64,000 nucleotides of DNA from Hydrocarboniphaga sp965279055 (GTDB lineage Bacteria > Pseudomonadota > Gammaproteobacteria > Nevskiales > Nevskiaceae): assembly GCF_965279055.1 (NCBI RefSeq), contig NZ_OZ257125.1, positions 4,092,001 to 4,156,000 of the forward strand. The letters run 5' to 3'. The position numbers and the translations under genes are program-made. This document shows, piece by piece, positions 33,317 to 41,714 of this stretch (positions are counted from its first letter, which is position 1; each line of letters starts with the position of its first letter). The notes under the pieces were generated by a model. The model had not been told where the DNA came from. It saw only the letters and a program-made list of their open reading frames with translations, and did no database searches.

Positions 33317-34702
33317 ATGTCCTCCGTTGCCGCTCCCCGCCGTCCCCGTTCCAAGTCCGCCGCGCCCAAGGTCGGTTTCGTTTCGCTGGGTTGCCCGAAA
33401 GCGCTGGTCGACTCCGAGCGGATCCTGACGCAGCTGCGCGCCGAGGGTTATCTGACCGCGCCGACCTATGACGCGGCCGACGTCGTCATCGTCAACACCT
33501 GCGGCTTCATCGACAGCGCGGTCACCGAATCGCTGGATGCGATCGGCGAGGCGATGAACGAGAACGGCAAGGTCATCGTCACCGGCTGCCTCGGCGCCAA
33601 GAGCGAGATGATTCGCGAGAAATTCCCGGATCTGCTGTCGATCAGCGGCCCGCAGAATTTCACCGCGGTGATGGACGCGGTGCATCTCGCCGTGCCCTAC
33701 GAACACGACCCGTTCGTCGACCTGCTGCCGGCCAAGCGCGCGCGCAAGGCCGACGACGTCGGCGTGAAGCTGACGCCGAAGCACTACGCCTACCTGAAAA
33801 TTTCCGAAGGCTGCAATCACAAGTGCAGTTTCTGCATCATCCCGTCGATGCGCGGCCGGCTGGATTCGCGTGTCGTCACCGACGTACTCAAGGAAGCCGA
33901 GCGCCTGGTCAAGGCCGGCGTCAAAGAGCTGCTGGTGATTTCGCAGGACACCTCGGCCTACGGCTCGGACCTGAAGTACGCCGGCGGTGAATGGCGCGGC
34001 CAGGAATACCGCACGTCGATGCTGGATCTTTGCCGCGGCCTGGGTGAACTCGGCGTCTGGGTGCGGCTGCATTACGTCTACCCGTATCCGCATGTCGACG
34101 CGATCATTCCGCTGATGGCCGAGGGCAAGATCCTTCCCTATCTCGACATCCCGTTCCAGCACGGCTCGCCCAGCGTGCTCAAGCGCATGAAGCGCCCGGC
34201 CTTCGCGGAAAATTCACTGGAGCGGATCAAGGCCTGGCGCCGGATCTGCCCCGAGCTGGTGATCCGCAGCACCTTCATCGTCGGCTTCCCCGGCGAGACC
34301 GAGGAAGAGTTCCAGGAGCTACTGGACTGGCTGAAGATCGCGCAGCTCGACCGCGTCGGCTGCTTCCAGTACTCGCCGGTGGAAGGTGCCACCGCCAACG
34401 AACTCGCCGATCCGGTGCCGGAAGCAGTGAAAGCCGAGCGCTACGAGCGCTTCATGAAAACCCAGGCCAAGATCAGCAAGGCGCGGCTGAAGAAAATGGT
34501 CGGCCGCACGCTCGACATTCTGGTCGACGAAATCGACGAGGACGGCGTGCTCAGCGGCCGCTCTTATGCGGATGCGCCGGAGATCGACGGCAAGGTGTAC
34601 CTGTCCTGCGACTTCCCGCTGAAACCGGGGCAGATGATCAAGGCCAAAGTGCTGCAGTCCAACGAGCACGACCTGCACGCCGAAGCGATCGAGCCGGATT
34701 GA
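33317..34702 (+). CDS. rimO: ribosomal protein S12 methylthiotransferase RimO
   Basis: The 461-residue radical-SAM enzyme adds a methylthio group to the conserved Asp of ribosomal protein S12. The N-terminal MTTase domain begins KVGFVSLGCPKALVDSERIL with its Cys ligands (SLGC, NTCGF, TGCLG). The radical-SAM motif is EGCNHKCSFCIIPSMRGR near residue 165. A C-terminal TRAM domain (GRTLDILVDEIDEDGVLSGR...) follows. An 18-residue basic N-terminal extension (MSSVAAPRRPRSKSAAP) is slightly longer than usual. The gene is monocistronic here. Confidence 0.96.
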   Translation: MSSVAAPRRPRSKSAAPKVGFVSLGCPKALVDSERILTQLRAEGYLTAPTYDAADVVIVNTCGFIDSAVTESLDAIGEAMNENGKVIVTGCLGAKSEMIREKFPDLLSISGPQNFTAVMDAVHLAVPYEHDPFVDLLPAKRARKADDVGVKLTPKHYAYLKISEGCNHKCSFCIIPSMRGRLDSRVVTDVLKEAERLVKAGVKELLVISQDTSAYGSDLKYAGGEWRGQEYRTSMLDLCRGLGELGVWVRLHYVYPYPHVDAIIPLMAEGKILPYLDIPFQHGSPSVLKRMKRPAFAENSLERIKAWRRICPELVIRSTFIVGFPGETEEEFQELLDWLKIAQLDRVGCFQYSPVEGATANELADPVPEAVKAERYERFMKTQAKISKARLKKMVGRTLDILVDEIDEDGVLSGRSYADAPEIDGKVYLSCDFPLKPGQMIKAKVLQSNEHDLHAEAIEPD

Positions 34703-34713
34703 TGAGGCCTGTT

Positions 34714-34790
34714 GTCATTCCCGCGAAGGCGGGAATCCAGGGCTGAAAGCGCTGCTCTACCCGTCACTGGATTCGCGCTTTCGCGGGAAT
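34714..34790. repeat. GTCATTCCCGCGAAGGCGGGAAT repeat, copy 1
   Basis: CATTCCCGC-GAAG-GCGGGAATCCAG faces a diverged half ending ACTGGATTCGCGCTTTCGCG and GGAAT. It lies 12 bases after the rimO stop. The second copy is at 43.92 kb. The repeat class is common in many proteobacterial genomes. Confidence 0.8.
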
Positions 34791-34815
34791 GGCGCAGGGC
34801 GTGAAGGATTTCGGC

Positions 34816-34927
34816 GTCCTTCGATACGCCTCGCGAGCGAGGCTACTCGGGAGGAACGGGGTTTTCTTCGGGCTTCAATGGAAACCCGTTCCTCCCGAAT
34901 AGCCGCAACGCGGCGTATCGAGAGACG
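34816..34927. repeat. CGATACGCC...GGCTACTCGGGAGGAACGG repeat, copy 1
   Basis: TTCGATACGCCTCGCGAGCG and AGGCTACTCGGGAGGAACGG are followed after a 30-base spacer by an imperfect reverse copy (CGTTCCTCCCGAATAGCC...GGCGTATCGAGAGACG). Each half contains its own inner hairpin. The second copy lies upstream of the histidine kinase gene at 38.6 kb. Confidence 0.85.
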
Positions 34928-34942
34928 CAAGCGCGGGCGCAC

Positions 34943-35845
34943 TCAAACCCCGATCAGCCAATACCAGATCGGCACCGTGATGAAGCTCAGCGCGATGCCG
35001 ACGCTGACCAGCGCGTTCGCCAATGGCGGATTCAGCCCGTGATCCTCGGCGATGATGCCGGCAGTGATCATCGGCGCCATCGCGATCTGCAGAATACCCA
35101 CCGTGATCGGCAGGCCGTGCAGGCCCATGACGATCGCGCCGCCCCACATCAGCGCCGGCAGCGTGATCATCTTCCATGCCGCGCCGATGCCGAACAGCGG
35201 CAGGAAGCGGCGCACCTCGCCCAGGCGCAACTGGAAGCCGACCGAGAACAGCGCGATCGGCGTCAAGGTGTCGGCCAGGCGCTGCAGCACGTGCTCGACC
35301 GGCGGCAGCCAGACGAAGCCGGACAGCTTCATCAACCCGGACAGCAGCAGCGCGTAGACCGGCACGAAAGAGAACACCCGCCTGGCCATCTCGGCCAGGT
35401 TCGCCGAGCGGCCGGCGAAGTACGCGGCCACCGGCAGCGACACCATCACCACGTTGAAGAACGTCGCCTGGTCGGCGATCACCGCCGGCCCCAGGCCGGC
35501 CGGGCCGACCACCGCGACGATCAGCGGAAAGCCGACGAACGAGGTATTGCCCAGCCCCCAGCACAAGGTCATCGCGCCCTGGGTGCCGCGATCCCAGTTC
35601 AGGCGCCGCGCCAGCACCGCCATCAGCGCCATCGTCGAGAACATCAGCACGAACGGGCCGATCGCCGGCAACAGCATGCGCGCGTCGAAATGCAGTTTCG
35701 GAATCTGCACCAGGATCACGCAGGGCAGCGCGATGCGGATCAGCCAGGCATTGAACGTGGCCGGTGCCGCTTCGGGCACCAGCTTGAAGCGCGCTGCCAG
35801 CCAGCCCAGGAACGGGCACAGGCCCAGCAAAATGAATTCACTCAT
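34943..35845 (-). CDS. AEC family transporter (auxin efflux carrier-like)
   Basis: The 300-residue protein has ten predicted membrane spans in two five-span halves: FILLGLCPFLGWLAARFKL at the start, MLLPAIGPFVLMFSTMALMA, TLCWGLGNTSFVGFPLIVAV, then ALMWGGAIVMGLHGLPITVG and ALVSVGIALSFITVPIWYWL. The motif GNTSFVGFPL with its Gly/Asn kink is a hallmark of the family. Bacterial members move malonate, malate or other small acids by proton-coupled transport. The substrate here is unknown. Confidence 0.9.
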   Translation of the reverse strand: MSEFILLGLCPFLGWLAARFKLVPEAAPATFNAWLIRIALPCVILVQIPKLHFDARMLLPAIGPFVLMFSTMALMAVLARRLNWDRGTQGAMTLCWGLGNTSFVGFPLIVAVVGPAGLGPAVIADQATFFNVVMVSLPVAAYFAGRSANLAEMARRVFSFVPVYALLLSGLMKLSGFVWLPPVEHVLQRLADTLTPIALFSVGFQLRLGEVRRFLPLFGIGAAWKMITLPALMWGGAIVMGLHGLPITVGILQIAMAPMITAGIIAEDHGLNPPLANALVSVGIALSFITVPIWYWLIGV

Positions 35846-35867
35846 GCCGCGCTCAGGCCTTAAGCAA

Positions 35868-37421
35868 TCAGGGTTTCAAAAGCCGGTCGAAGCCGAAGCT
35901 GCGCGGGTTGAGAATGTTGTTCGGATCGTATTGCTGCTTGAGCGCACGCACCGCGGCGAGTTCCTGCGGCGGCGTGCGCAGCAGATAGTCGTCGGCCCAC
36001 TTCGAGCCGATGCCGTGTTCGGCACTGAACGAACCCTGATGCGCGATCGTGACATCGAACACCAGCTCGGTGAGCTGCTTGCCGACGGCGCTGATGGGCC
36101 GCGCCGCGGTGCCGAGCACGTGCAGATGCGCGCCGCCGACACCGGCATGGCCGAACGCGACCAGCTCGGCATCCGGCGCCGCCGCCGCGAGTTCGGCGCG
36201 CATCGCGTCCAGGTACTGGCCGAAGCCGGCCAGCGGCGTCGCCGTGTCGAAGCTGAGCCGGCCGCCGCCGAGCGCGCGCATGCGCGCATTGCTGGCCTCG
36301 GTGATCGAGTGGCGGATTTTCTTCAGCGCCGGCAGCGGCGCGTAGCCGATGTGTTCGTCCGGCAGCGCCAGATCGCCGGCCAGGAACTCATACAGCGCGC
36401 CGGCCAGATCGGCCTCGGCATCGCTGGACTTGATCTGCAGCAGCAGGAACAGCGGGCTGTCGACGCTGCCACTGAAAGGCAGACGGAAGGCCTCGCCCTG
36501 CAGCTCGCGAACCAGCGCCATCGCCGATTTCGAAATGAACTCGAACTCCTCGACATCGGTGCCGAAGCGCTCGCGCGCCGCAGCGAGCACCTTCATCGAG
36601 CCGACCATGTCGGCGACCGGAATCAGCGCCGCTTCGCGCTGCAACGGGATCGGATAGGTCCGCAACCGCAGATGCGTGATCAGCCCGAACGCGCCCTGCG
36701 AGCCGAGCAGGCCCCAGCTCGGCTCGATATGCGCGGAGTTGATCGCGAAGCGCTGCGGATCGGGCGTGGACCACGGCGCCGCGCGGCAGGGGCCGGCAGG
36801 CTCGCCGTTGCCCCAGAAACCCCAGGCGGTGTCGGTCATGTGCGCGGAGGTGCCGTAGCAGACCGCATTGCTGCCGGCCGAGGCATTCGCCGCGCAGGCG
36901 CCGACGCTGGCCGACGAGCTGGAGCCCATTTCCATCGGGAACATCAGCCGCAGCGGCCGCAGCAGATCATTCAGCGCGTCGACCGCGAGGCCCGCCTGCA
37001 CGGTGATCGTGGCGCCGGCCGTGGCCGGCTCGCCGAGGCCGCTCCACCAGGCCAGCAGCGCGTCGCGCGCCTCATCCAGGCTGCCCGTGCCCGGAAACTC
37101 GAACTCGGCGCCATCGCCCAGCGCGAAGCCCAGCGGACGGTTGAGCTTCTCCAGGCTCAGCACCGGCTCGCCCAGCGGGCGCTGGGCCTCGACCAGGCCG
37201 GTGCGGCCGCCGCTGATGACCAGCGGTGTGCCCAGCTCGTTGCAGGCGCGCAGGATCTCGCCGACTTCGGCCTCGCTGCGCGGCAGCAGCACCGCGCCGG
37301 TATGGCCGCGTGGACCGCGCTCGAGCAGCTCGTAGCGCTCCACGCGCGAGGGCTCGACGACGTAGCGATCCCCCAGAATCTGCTGCAGTCGAGAGGCGGC
37401 GGGATAGATCGGCAAGCTCAT
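35868..37421 (-). CDS. FAD-binding oxidase (D-lactate dehydrogenase/GlcD type)
   Basis: The protein has about 517 residues if it starts at MSLPIYPAASRLQQILGD. An ATG 11 codons upstream is also possible, and neither has a clear ribosome-binding site. The FAD-binding-4 domain covers residues 30-230: AVLLPRSEAEVGEILRACNE, TPLVISGGRTGLVEAQRPLG and FPMEMGSSSSASVGACAANA. The FAD-oxidase C domain ends HQGSFSAEHGIGSKWADDYL and YDPNNILNPRSFG, both conserved. Such enzymes oxidise D-2-hydroxy acids (lactate, glycolate, 2-hydroxyglutarate) or D-lactate in the membrane. The residue pattern does not settle which. It is divergent from galE. Confidence 0.85.
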   Translation of the reverse strand: MSLPIYPAASRLQQILGDRYVVEPSRVERYELLERGPRGHTGAVLLPRSEAEVGEILRACNELGTPLVISGGRTGLVEAQRPLGEPVLSLEKLNRPLGFALGDGAEFEFPGTGSLDEARDALLAWWSGLGEPATAGATITVQAGLAVDALNDLLRPLRLMFPMEMGSSSSASVGACAANASAGSNAVCYGTSAHMTDTAWGFWGNGEPAGPCRAAPWSTPDPQRFAINSAHIEPSWGLLGSQGAFGLITHLRLRTYPIPLQREAALIPVADMVGSMKVLAAARERFGTDVEEFEFISKSAMALVRELQGEAFRLPFSGSVDSPLFLLLQIKSSDAEADLAGALYEFLAGDLALPDEHIGYAPLPALKKIRHSITEASNARMRALGGGRLSFDTATPLAGFGQYLDAMRAELAAAAPDAELVAFGHAGVGGAHLHVLGTAARPISAVGKQLTELVFDVTIAHQGSFSAEHGIGSKWADDYLLRTPPQELAAVRALKQQYDPNNILNPRSFGFDRLLKP

Positions 37422-37613
37422 TGCGAGCAATCGGGGCGGCGGGGCATGGCCCATCAGTTTAGGGCCTGACTGCCGATCCGGCGAACGCCACCGGGCCGGG
37501 GCTGCTAGGCTTTTGCAGCCGAAACCACCAGAACATTCGGCGAACGCAACGATTGGCGCCTGGGCTTGGGCGCACGGCGCCGGGACGCATCCCGGCATAG
37601 ACGGAATCTTTTA

Positions 37614-38594
37614 GTGAAAGCACTGGTCATCGGCGGCGCCGGCTACATCGGCAGCCACATGGTCCGCGCGCTGCAGCGCGCCGGCCACGAGGTCGCGATC
37701 TTCGACAACTTCTCCACCGGCCACCGCGAGGCGGTCCTCGGCCTGAAAGTCTACGAAGGCGACCTGCTCAAGCCCGCCGACCTGGACCACGCGCTGCCCG
37801 ACTACGCGCCGGACCTGGTGCTGCACTTCGCCGCGCGCTCGCTGGTCGCCGAGTCGATGGTCGAGCCCAACCTGTACTACGGCAACAACGTCTGCGGCGT
37901 GTTCAACCTGATCGAGGCGATGCGCCGTCACGGCCGCTCGCGCCTGGTGTTCAGCTCCACCGCCGCGGTCTACGGCCTGCCGCTGAAGCGCCGCATCGAG
38001 GAAGACCATCCGACCCAGCCGGTCAACACCTACGGCTGGAGCAAGCTGTTCGCCGAACGCATGATCGAGGACGCCTGCCGCAGCTACGGCCTGCGCGCGG
38101 TGGTTCTGCGCTACTTCAATGCCGCCGGCGCCGACGCCGGCGGCGACATCGGCGAAGCGCACGAGCCGGAAACGCACCTGCTGCCGAACATCCTCAAGGT
38201 CGCTGCCGGCAAGGCGCCGATCGTCAGGCTGTTCGGCAACGACAACGACACCCGCGACGGCTACTGCGTGCGCGACTTCATCCACGTCACCGACCTGTGC
38301 GAGGCGCATCTGCTGGCCGCGGTGGCGCTGGATCGCGCCGACCTGCCGGCGTTCCAGCTGTACAACCTCGGCAACGGCCAGGGCTTTTCGGTGCTCGAAG
38401 TGCTGCGTGCGGCCGAGGCCGTGGTCGGCCATGCGATCGCCTCCGAAGTCGCGCCGGGCCGCGCCGGCGATCCGCCGGTGCTGGTCGCCGGCGCCAGCAA
38501 GGCGCGCAGCGTGCTCGGCTGGATTCCGCAGACACCGGACCTGCTCGAGATCATCAGGACCGCGTGGCGCTGGCACCAGGCGCCGCGGTACTAG
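37614..38594 (+). CDS. galE: UDP-glucose 4-epimerase
   Basis: The 326-residue extended SDR starts at GTG (VKALVIGGAGYIGSHMVRAL). NAD binding uses GGAGYIGSH. The catalytic Ser/Thr is in FSSTAAVYG and the YxxxK is in NTYGWSKLFAERM. Family segments RYFNAAGADAGGDIGEAHEP, THLLPNILKVAAG and DYC-type GYCVRDFIHVTDL are present. It interconverts UDP-glucose and UDP-galactose for polysaccharide synthesis. No sugar-transferase cluster surrounds it. It is divergent from the FAD oxidase. Confidence 0.93.
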   Translation: MKALVIGGAGYIGSHMVRALQRAGHEVAIFDNFSTGHREAVLGLKVYEGDLLKPADLDHALPDYAPDLVLHFAARSLVAESMVEPNLYYGNNVCGVFNLIEAMRRHGRSRLVFSSTAAVYGLPLKRRIEEDHPTQPVNTYGWSKLFAERMIEDACRSYGLRAVVLRYFNAAGADAGGDIGEAHEPETHLLPNILKVAAGKAPIVRLFGNDNDTRDGYCVRDFIHVTDLCEAHLLAAVALDRADLPAFQLYNLGNGQGFSVLEVLRAAEAVVGHAIASEVAPGRAGDPPVLVAGASKARSVLGWIPQTPDLLEIIRTAWRWHQAPRY

Positions 38595-38616
38595 TGCCCG
38601 AATGCACAAGCCCTCT

Positions 38617-38730
38617 CCGTTCCTCCCGAGTAGCCCGCGCAGCGGGCGTATCGAGGGACACAGGCACGGCACGGCTGTATTGATGTGTCCCTCGATACGC
38701 CTCGCAAGCGAGGCTACTCGGGAGGAACGG
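38617..38730. repeat. CGTTCCTCCCGAGTAGCC repeat, copy 2
   Basis: CCGTTCCTCCCGAGTAGCCC and GCGGGCGTATCGAGGGACAC are followed by a nearly perfect reverse copy (GTGTCCCTCGATACGCCTCG and AGGCTACTCGGGAGGAACGG). It lies in the gap between galE and the histidine kinase gene, so it could modulate read-through. Confidence 0.88.
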
Positions 38731-38789
38731 AGGGCGACCGAGCATCGGCCGGGCCGGCAAACCTTGGCCGCCCCGTGCTCCCTGACCCG

Positions 38790-40427
38790 ATGAGCGCCAT
38801 CGATGCGGCGCGGCCATCGCCACTGCGTCGCCTGCTGAGCCATCCGCTGTTCCTGGCAATCGCCTACATCGCGATCTACGTACTGCTGGACCTGGTCAGC
38901 TACATCCTGCCGGTGCTGCCGCTGGGCATTTCGCCGTGGAATCCGCCGCCCGGCGTGACCCTGTTCCTGCTGCTGGTGTTCGGCCTGCGTTTCTGGCCGG
39001 CGGTGCCGATCGCCTGCTTTGCTGCCGAATACGTGACCCGTGGCCTGCCCAGCCCCCTGCCGCTGCTGTTCGCGGCCGCGTGGATCACGCTCTGCTACAC
39101 GCTGTGTGCGCAACTGCTCAAGCGCACGCTGACCCGCGGCGCCGAGATCCAGACGCTGCGCGACCTGGCCTGGTTCATCGGCGCGACGCTGGTCGCAAGC
39201 CTGGTGGTGGCGGTCGGCTACGTCGTCGTGTTCACCGCATTCGGCGAACTGCATTGGGCGGATTTCGCCTCGCACAGCGTGCGTTTCTGGATCGGCGATC
39301 TCGACGGCATCCTGGTGGTGACGCCGCTGCTGCTGACCTTGCGCCAGAGCTGGCCGCGCTGGCCGCTGCCGCGCCGCCTCGCCGAAATCAGCGCGCAGGC
39401 GATCGCGCTGCTGTCGGCCCTGTGGCTGGTGTTTCGCGAGCCGAACATCGAGCAGTTCCAGTTCTTCTACATCCTGTTCCTGCCGCTGGTATGGATCGTC
39501 GCGCGCCACGGCCTGCAGGGCGCGGTGCTGTCGCTGGCGGTGACGCAGATCGGCCTGATCGCGGTGGTGCCGGACACCGAGGTTTACGTCGTCACCTTCA
39601 TCCGCTATCAGTTCCTGCTGTTCAGCCTGTGCGCGACCGCGCTGACCCTGGGCGTATTCGTCAACGAGCGCGCACGCGCCGACGTGATCCTGCAGGAGCA
39701 GAACGCGCTGGTGTCGCGCACGCTGCAACTCGCGGCCGCCGGTGAGCTGTCGTCGGCGCTGGCGCATGAACTGAATCAGCCGATCACCGCGGTCAGCAAT
39801 TACATCGGCGCCAGCCGCCTGTTGCTGGACGCGCCGGACGCGGTGCAGACGCAGCGGGCGCGCCTGATCGACGCGCTCGATCGCGCCGCGGTCGAGGCGC
39901 GTCGCGCCGGCGACGTGGTGCAGAAGCTGCGCAATTTCTTCCAGCACGGCAACGTCAGCGCCGAGCGGGTCGAGCTGCCGTCGCTGGTGCAGGCGGTGCT
40001 GCGGCGGCTGGCGCCGCGCAGCGAAAAACTCGGCGTCAGCATCGAGCTGCGCAGCGACGCCGATCTGCCGGCGGTGATGGCCGACACCGTGCAGGTCGAA
40101 ATGGTGTTGCACAACATCCTGGTCAACGCACTGGACGCGATCGAGCATTCGCAGAAGAATCGCGGTCACGTGACGATCTCGATGAGCGGCCGCGGCGCGA
40201 TCGTCGATCTGGCGATCGAGGACAATGGCCCGGGTGTGGCCTCCGAAATTCTCGCCCGGCTGTTCCAGCCCTTCACCACCAGCAAGCCGCATGGCATGGG
40301 CCTGGGCCTGACCATCAGCCGCAGCCTGATCGAAGCACACGGCGGCACTTTGAATTATCGTGCCGCGGACAACGGCGGCAGCCGTTTCAACCTGAGCCTG
40401 CCGAGCGCGGAGCAAGACGATGCCTGA
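38790..40427 (+). CDS. MASE1-type sensor histidine kinase
   Basis: The 545-residue membrane kinase has an N-terminal MASE1-like sensor with about eight spans (residues 20-290: LFLAIAYIAIYVLLDLVSYI, GISPWNPPPGVTLFLLLVFG, WPAVPIACFAAEYVTRGLPS). The phosphoacceptor His 326 lies in LSSALAHELNQPITAVSNYI, of the FixL/DctB (HisKA-type) sort. The HATPase ends with NILVNALDAIEHSQ, VDLAIEDNGPGVAS and SKPHGMGLGLTISRSLIEAH. Its stop overlaps the next gene by eight bases (ATGCCTGA), so it and the FixJ-type regulator form one two-component pair. The input signal is unknown. Confidence 0.9.
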   Translation: MSAIDAARPSPLRRLLSHPLFLAIAYIAIYVLLDLVSYILPVLPLGISPWNPPPGVTLFLLLVFGLRFWPAVPIACFAAEYVTRGLPSPLPLLFAAAWITLCYTLCAQLLKRTLTRGAEIQTLRDLAWFIGATLVASLVVAVGYVVVFTAFGELHWADFASHSVRFWIGDLDGILVVTPLLLTLRQSWPRWPLPRRLAEISAQAIALLSALWLVFREPNIEQFQFFYILFLPLVWIVARHGLQGAVLSLAVTQIGLIAVVPDTEVYVVTFIRYQFLLFSLCATALTLGVFVNERARADVILQEQNALVSRTLQLAAAGELSSALAHELNQPITAVSNYIGASRLLLDAPDAVQTQRARLIDALDRAAVEARRAGDVVQKLRNFFQHGNVSAERVELPSLVQAVLRRLAPRSEKLGVSIELRSDADLPAVMADTVQVEMVLHNILVNALDAIEHSQKNRGHVTISMSGRGAIVDLAIEDNGPGVASEILARLFQPFTTSKPHGMGLGLTISRSLIEAHGGTLNYRAADNGGSRFNLSLPSAEQDDA

Positions 40428-41079
40428 GACGATGACGAACACCTTCAGCAGTGAAATCCCGCGGCCGCTCGCCGGCACTCACGGCGGCACGGTATTCATC
40501 GTCGACGACGACGCCTCGGTGCGCGATTCCACCGCGCTGTACCTGAGCCTGAAGGGCTTCCAGACCCGCCTGTACGCGCGCGGCGAAGACTTCCTGTCGT
40601 CGTTGCCGGAAGATCCGGTGGGCTGCGCGCTGCTCGACATCCGCATGCCCGGCATGAGCGGCCTCGAAGTGCATCAGAAGCTGGTGGAATCGCAGCCCGA
40701 TCTGCCGGTGATCTTCATGACCGCGCATGGCGACGTGTCGACGGTGCGCCAGTGCCTGAAGGCCGGCGCCAACGACTTCGTCGAAAAACCGCTGGACCAT
40801 CCGCTGCTGATCGAGGCGATCGCCAAGGCGCTGGAGCAGCAGGCTTCGCGCGCGGCCGATCGTCAGCGCAGCGCCGAGACCCGGCAGCGCCTGGAGCGGC
40901 TGACACCGCGCGAAAACGAGGTGCTCAATCTGCTCGCGCTCGGCCTGCAGAACCGCGACATCGCGATCAAGCTGGCGATCAGCCCACGCACCGTCGAGGT
41001 CTACAAGGCGCGGCTGATGGAAAAGCTGCAGACGCGCAGCCTCGCCAGCCTGGTGCGCATCGCACTGGAACGCGGCTAA
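40420..41079 (+). CDS. FixJ-type LuxR family response regulator
   Basis: The 219-residue protein has a receiver domain (residues 22-140) starting TVFIVDDDASVRDSTALYLS with acidic pocket DDD 29-31, phosphoacceptor Asp 73 in LLDIRMPGMSG, Thr in FMTAHGD and Lys in VEKPLDHP. A LuxR-type helix-turn-helix follows: RLTPRENEVLNLLALGLQNR and DIAIKLAISPRTVEVYKARL. It is coupled to the MASE1 kinase. An inverted repeat 51 bases after the stop, before the next gene, may be one of its sites. Confidence 0.92.
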   Translation: MPETMTNTFSSEIPRPLAGTHGGTVFIVDDDASVRDSTALYLSLKGFQTRLYARGEDFLSSLPEDPVGCALLDIRMPGMSGLEVHQKLVESQPDLPVIFMTAHGDVSTVRQCLKAGANDFVEKPLDHPLLIEAIAKALEQQASRAADRQRSAETRQRLERLTPRENEVLNLLALGLQNRDIAIKLAISPRTVEVYKARLMEKLQTRSLASLVRIALERG

Positions 41080-41129
41080 CGGGCCGGTTTCACCCGACTG
41101 CGACCCTGCGCGTTTCACGTACGTCTGCG

Positions 41130-41144
41130 GCCCAATTACTGGGC
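41130..41144. promoter_or_regulatory. inverted repeat between the response regulator and a membrane protein gene
   Basis: GCCCA-ATTAC-TGGGC is a perfect 5-bp palindrome, flanked more loosely by TACGT and CGTA. It is a possible binding site controlling the gene at 41192. No defined promoter can be seen. Confidence 0.25.
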
Positions 41145-41191
41145 GCATCGTACTGACCTAGCATCCGACCACGGGGCTGGGGGATCGGGAG

Positions 41192-41704
41192 ATGCAGCAG
41201 CAAGGTCTGGAATGGCGGATCGCGACGGCGCTGGGTTCGCCGATCGCGATGCGTGGCGTATCGCCGGCCTTGCTGCTGCCGTTGTTGTTCATCCTCAGCG
41301 TGATCGTGCTGCTGCTCGCGCCCAAGGGCACGACGGCGATGCTCGCTCCCACCGCTGGCGCGATCGCCCTGCTGATCGAACTGCTGTTGCTCGCAAGGCT
41401 GGTTTTCCGCATGCACCTGGCGATGCTGCAACTCGGCGAGCACGATCCGCAGACCCAGGCGCGCGTTCGTCGCTGCCTGCTGTCGGCCGTGAACGTGCTG
41501 TTCGGCCTGATGATCTTCACGCTGATGTTCTATCCGCTTTCGAGCGGCGTGATCGATGCCAGCCGCGGCAGCGGCTCGGCGAGACTGTTATGGATGCTGA
41601 CCGTCGGCGGCGCCATCGTCACCCTCGCGTTCGGCCAGATGGTGTCGCTGCTGCTCGACGTCGTGCGCGACAAGATTCCACCGCTGCAACGCGCGCCAGA
41701 CTGA
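41192..41704 (+). CDS. small membrane protein of unknown function
   Basis: The 170-residue protein has four predicted spans: PALLLPLLFILSVIVLLLAP, MLAPTAGAIALLIELLLLA, RCLLSAVNVLFGLMIFTLMF and LLWMLTVGGAIVTLAFGQMV. A basic cytoplasmic loop sits in the middle (DPQTQARVRR). No domain is recognised. It lies 10 bases before an acyltransferase gene and after a two-component pair, so an operon with either is possible. Confidence 0.75.
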   Translation: MQQQGLEWRIATALGSPIAMRGVSPALLLPLLFILSVIVLLLAPKGTTAMLAPTAGAIALLIELLLLARLVFRMHLAMLQLGEHDPQTQARVRRCLLSAVNVLFGLMIFTLMFYPLSSGVIDASRGSGSARLLWMLTVGGAIVTLAFGQMVSLLLDVVRDKIPPLQRAPD

Positions 41705-41714
41705 GCGCCCGATC

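Noticed and set aside
37611..40478. A 955-codon minus-strand frame over galE and the histidine kinase
   Set aside because: It is antisense to galE and the kinase, both unmistakable, and its translation has no recognisable motif.
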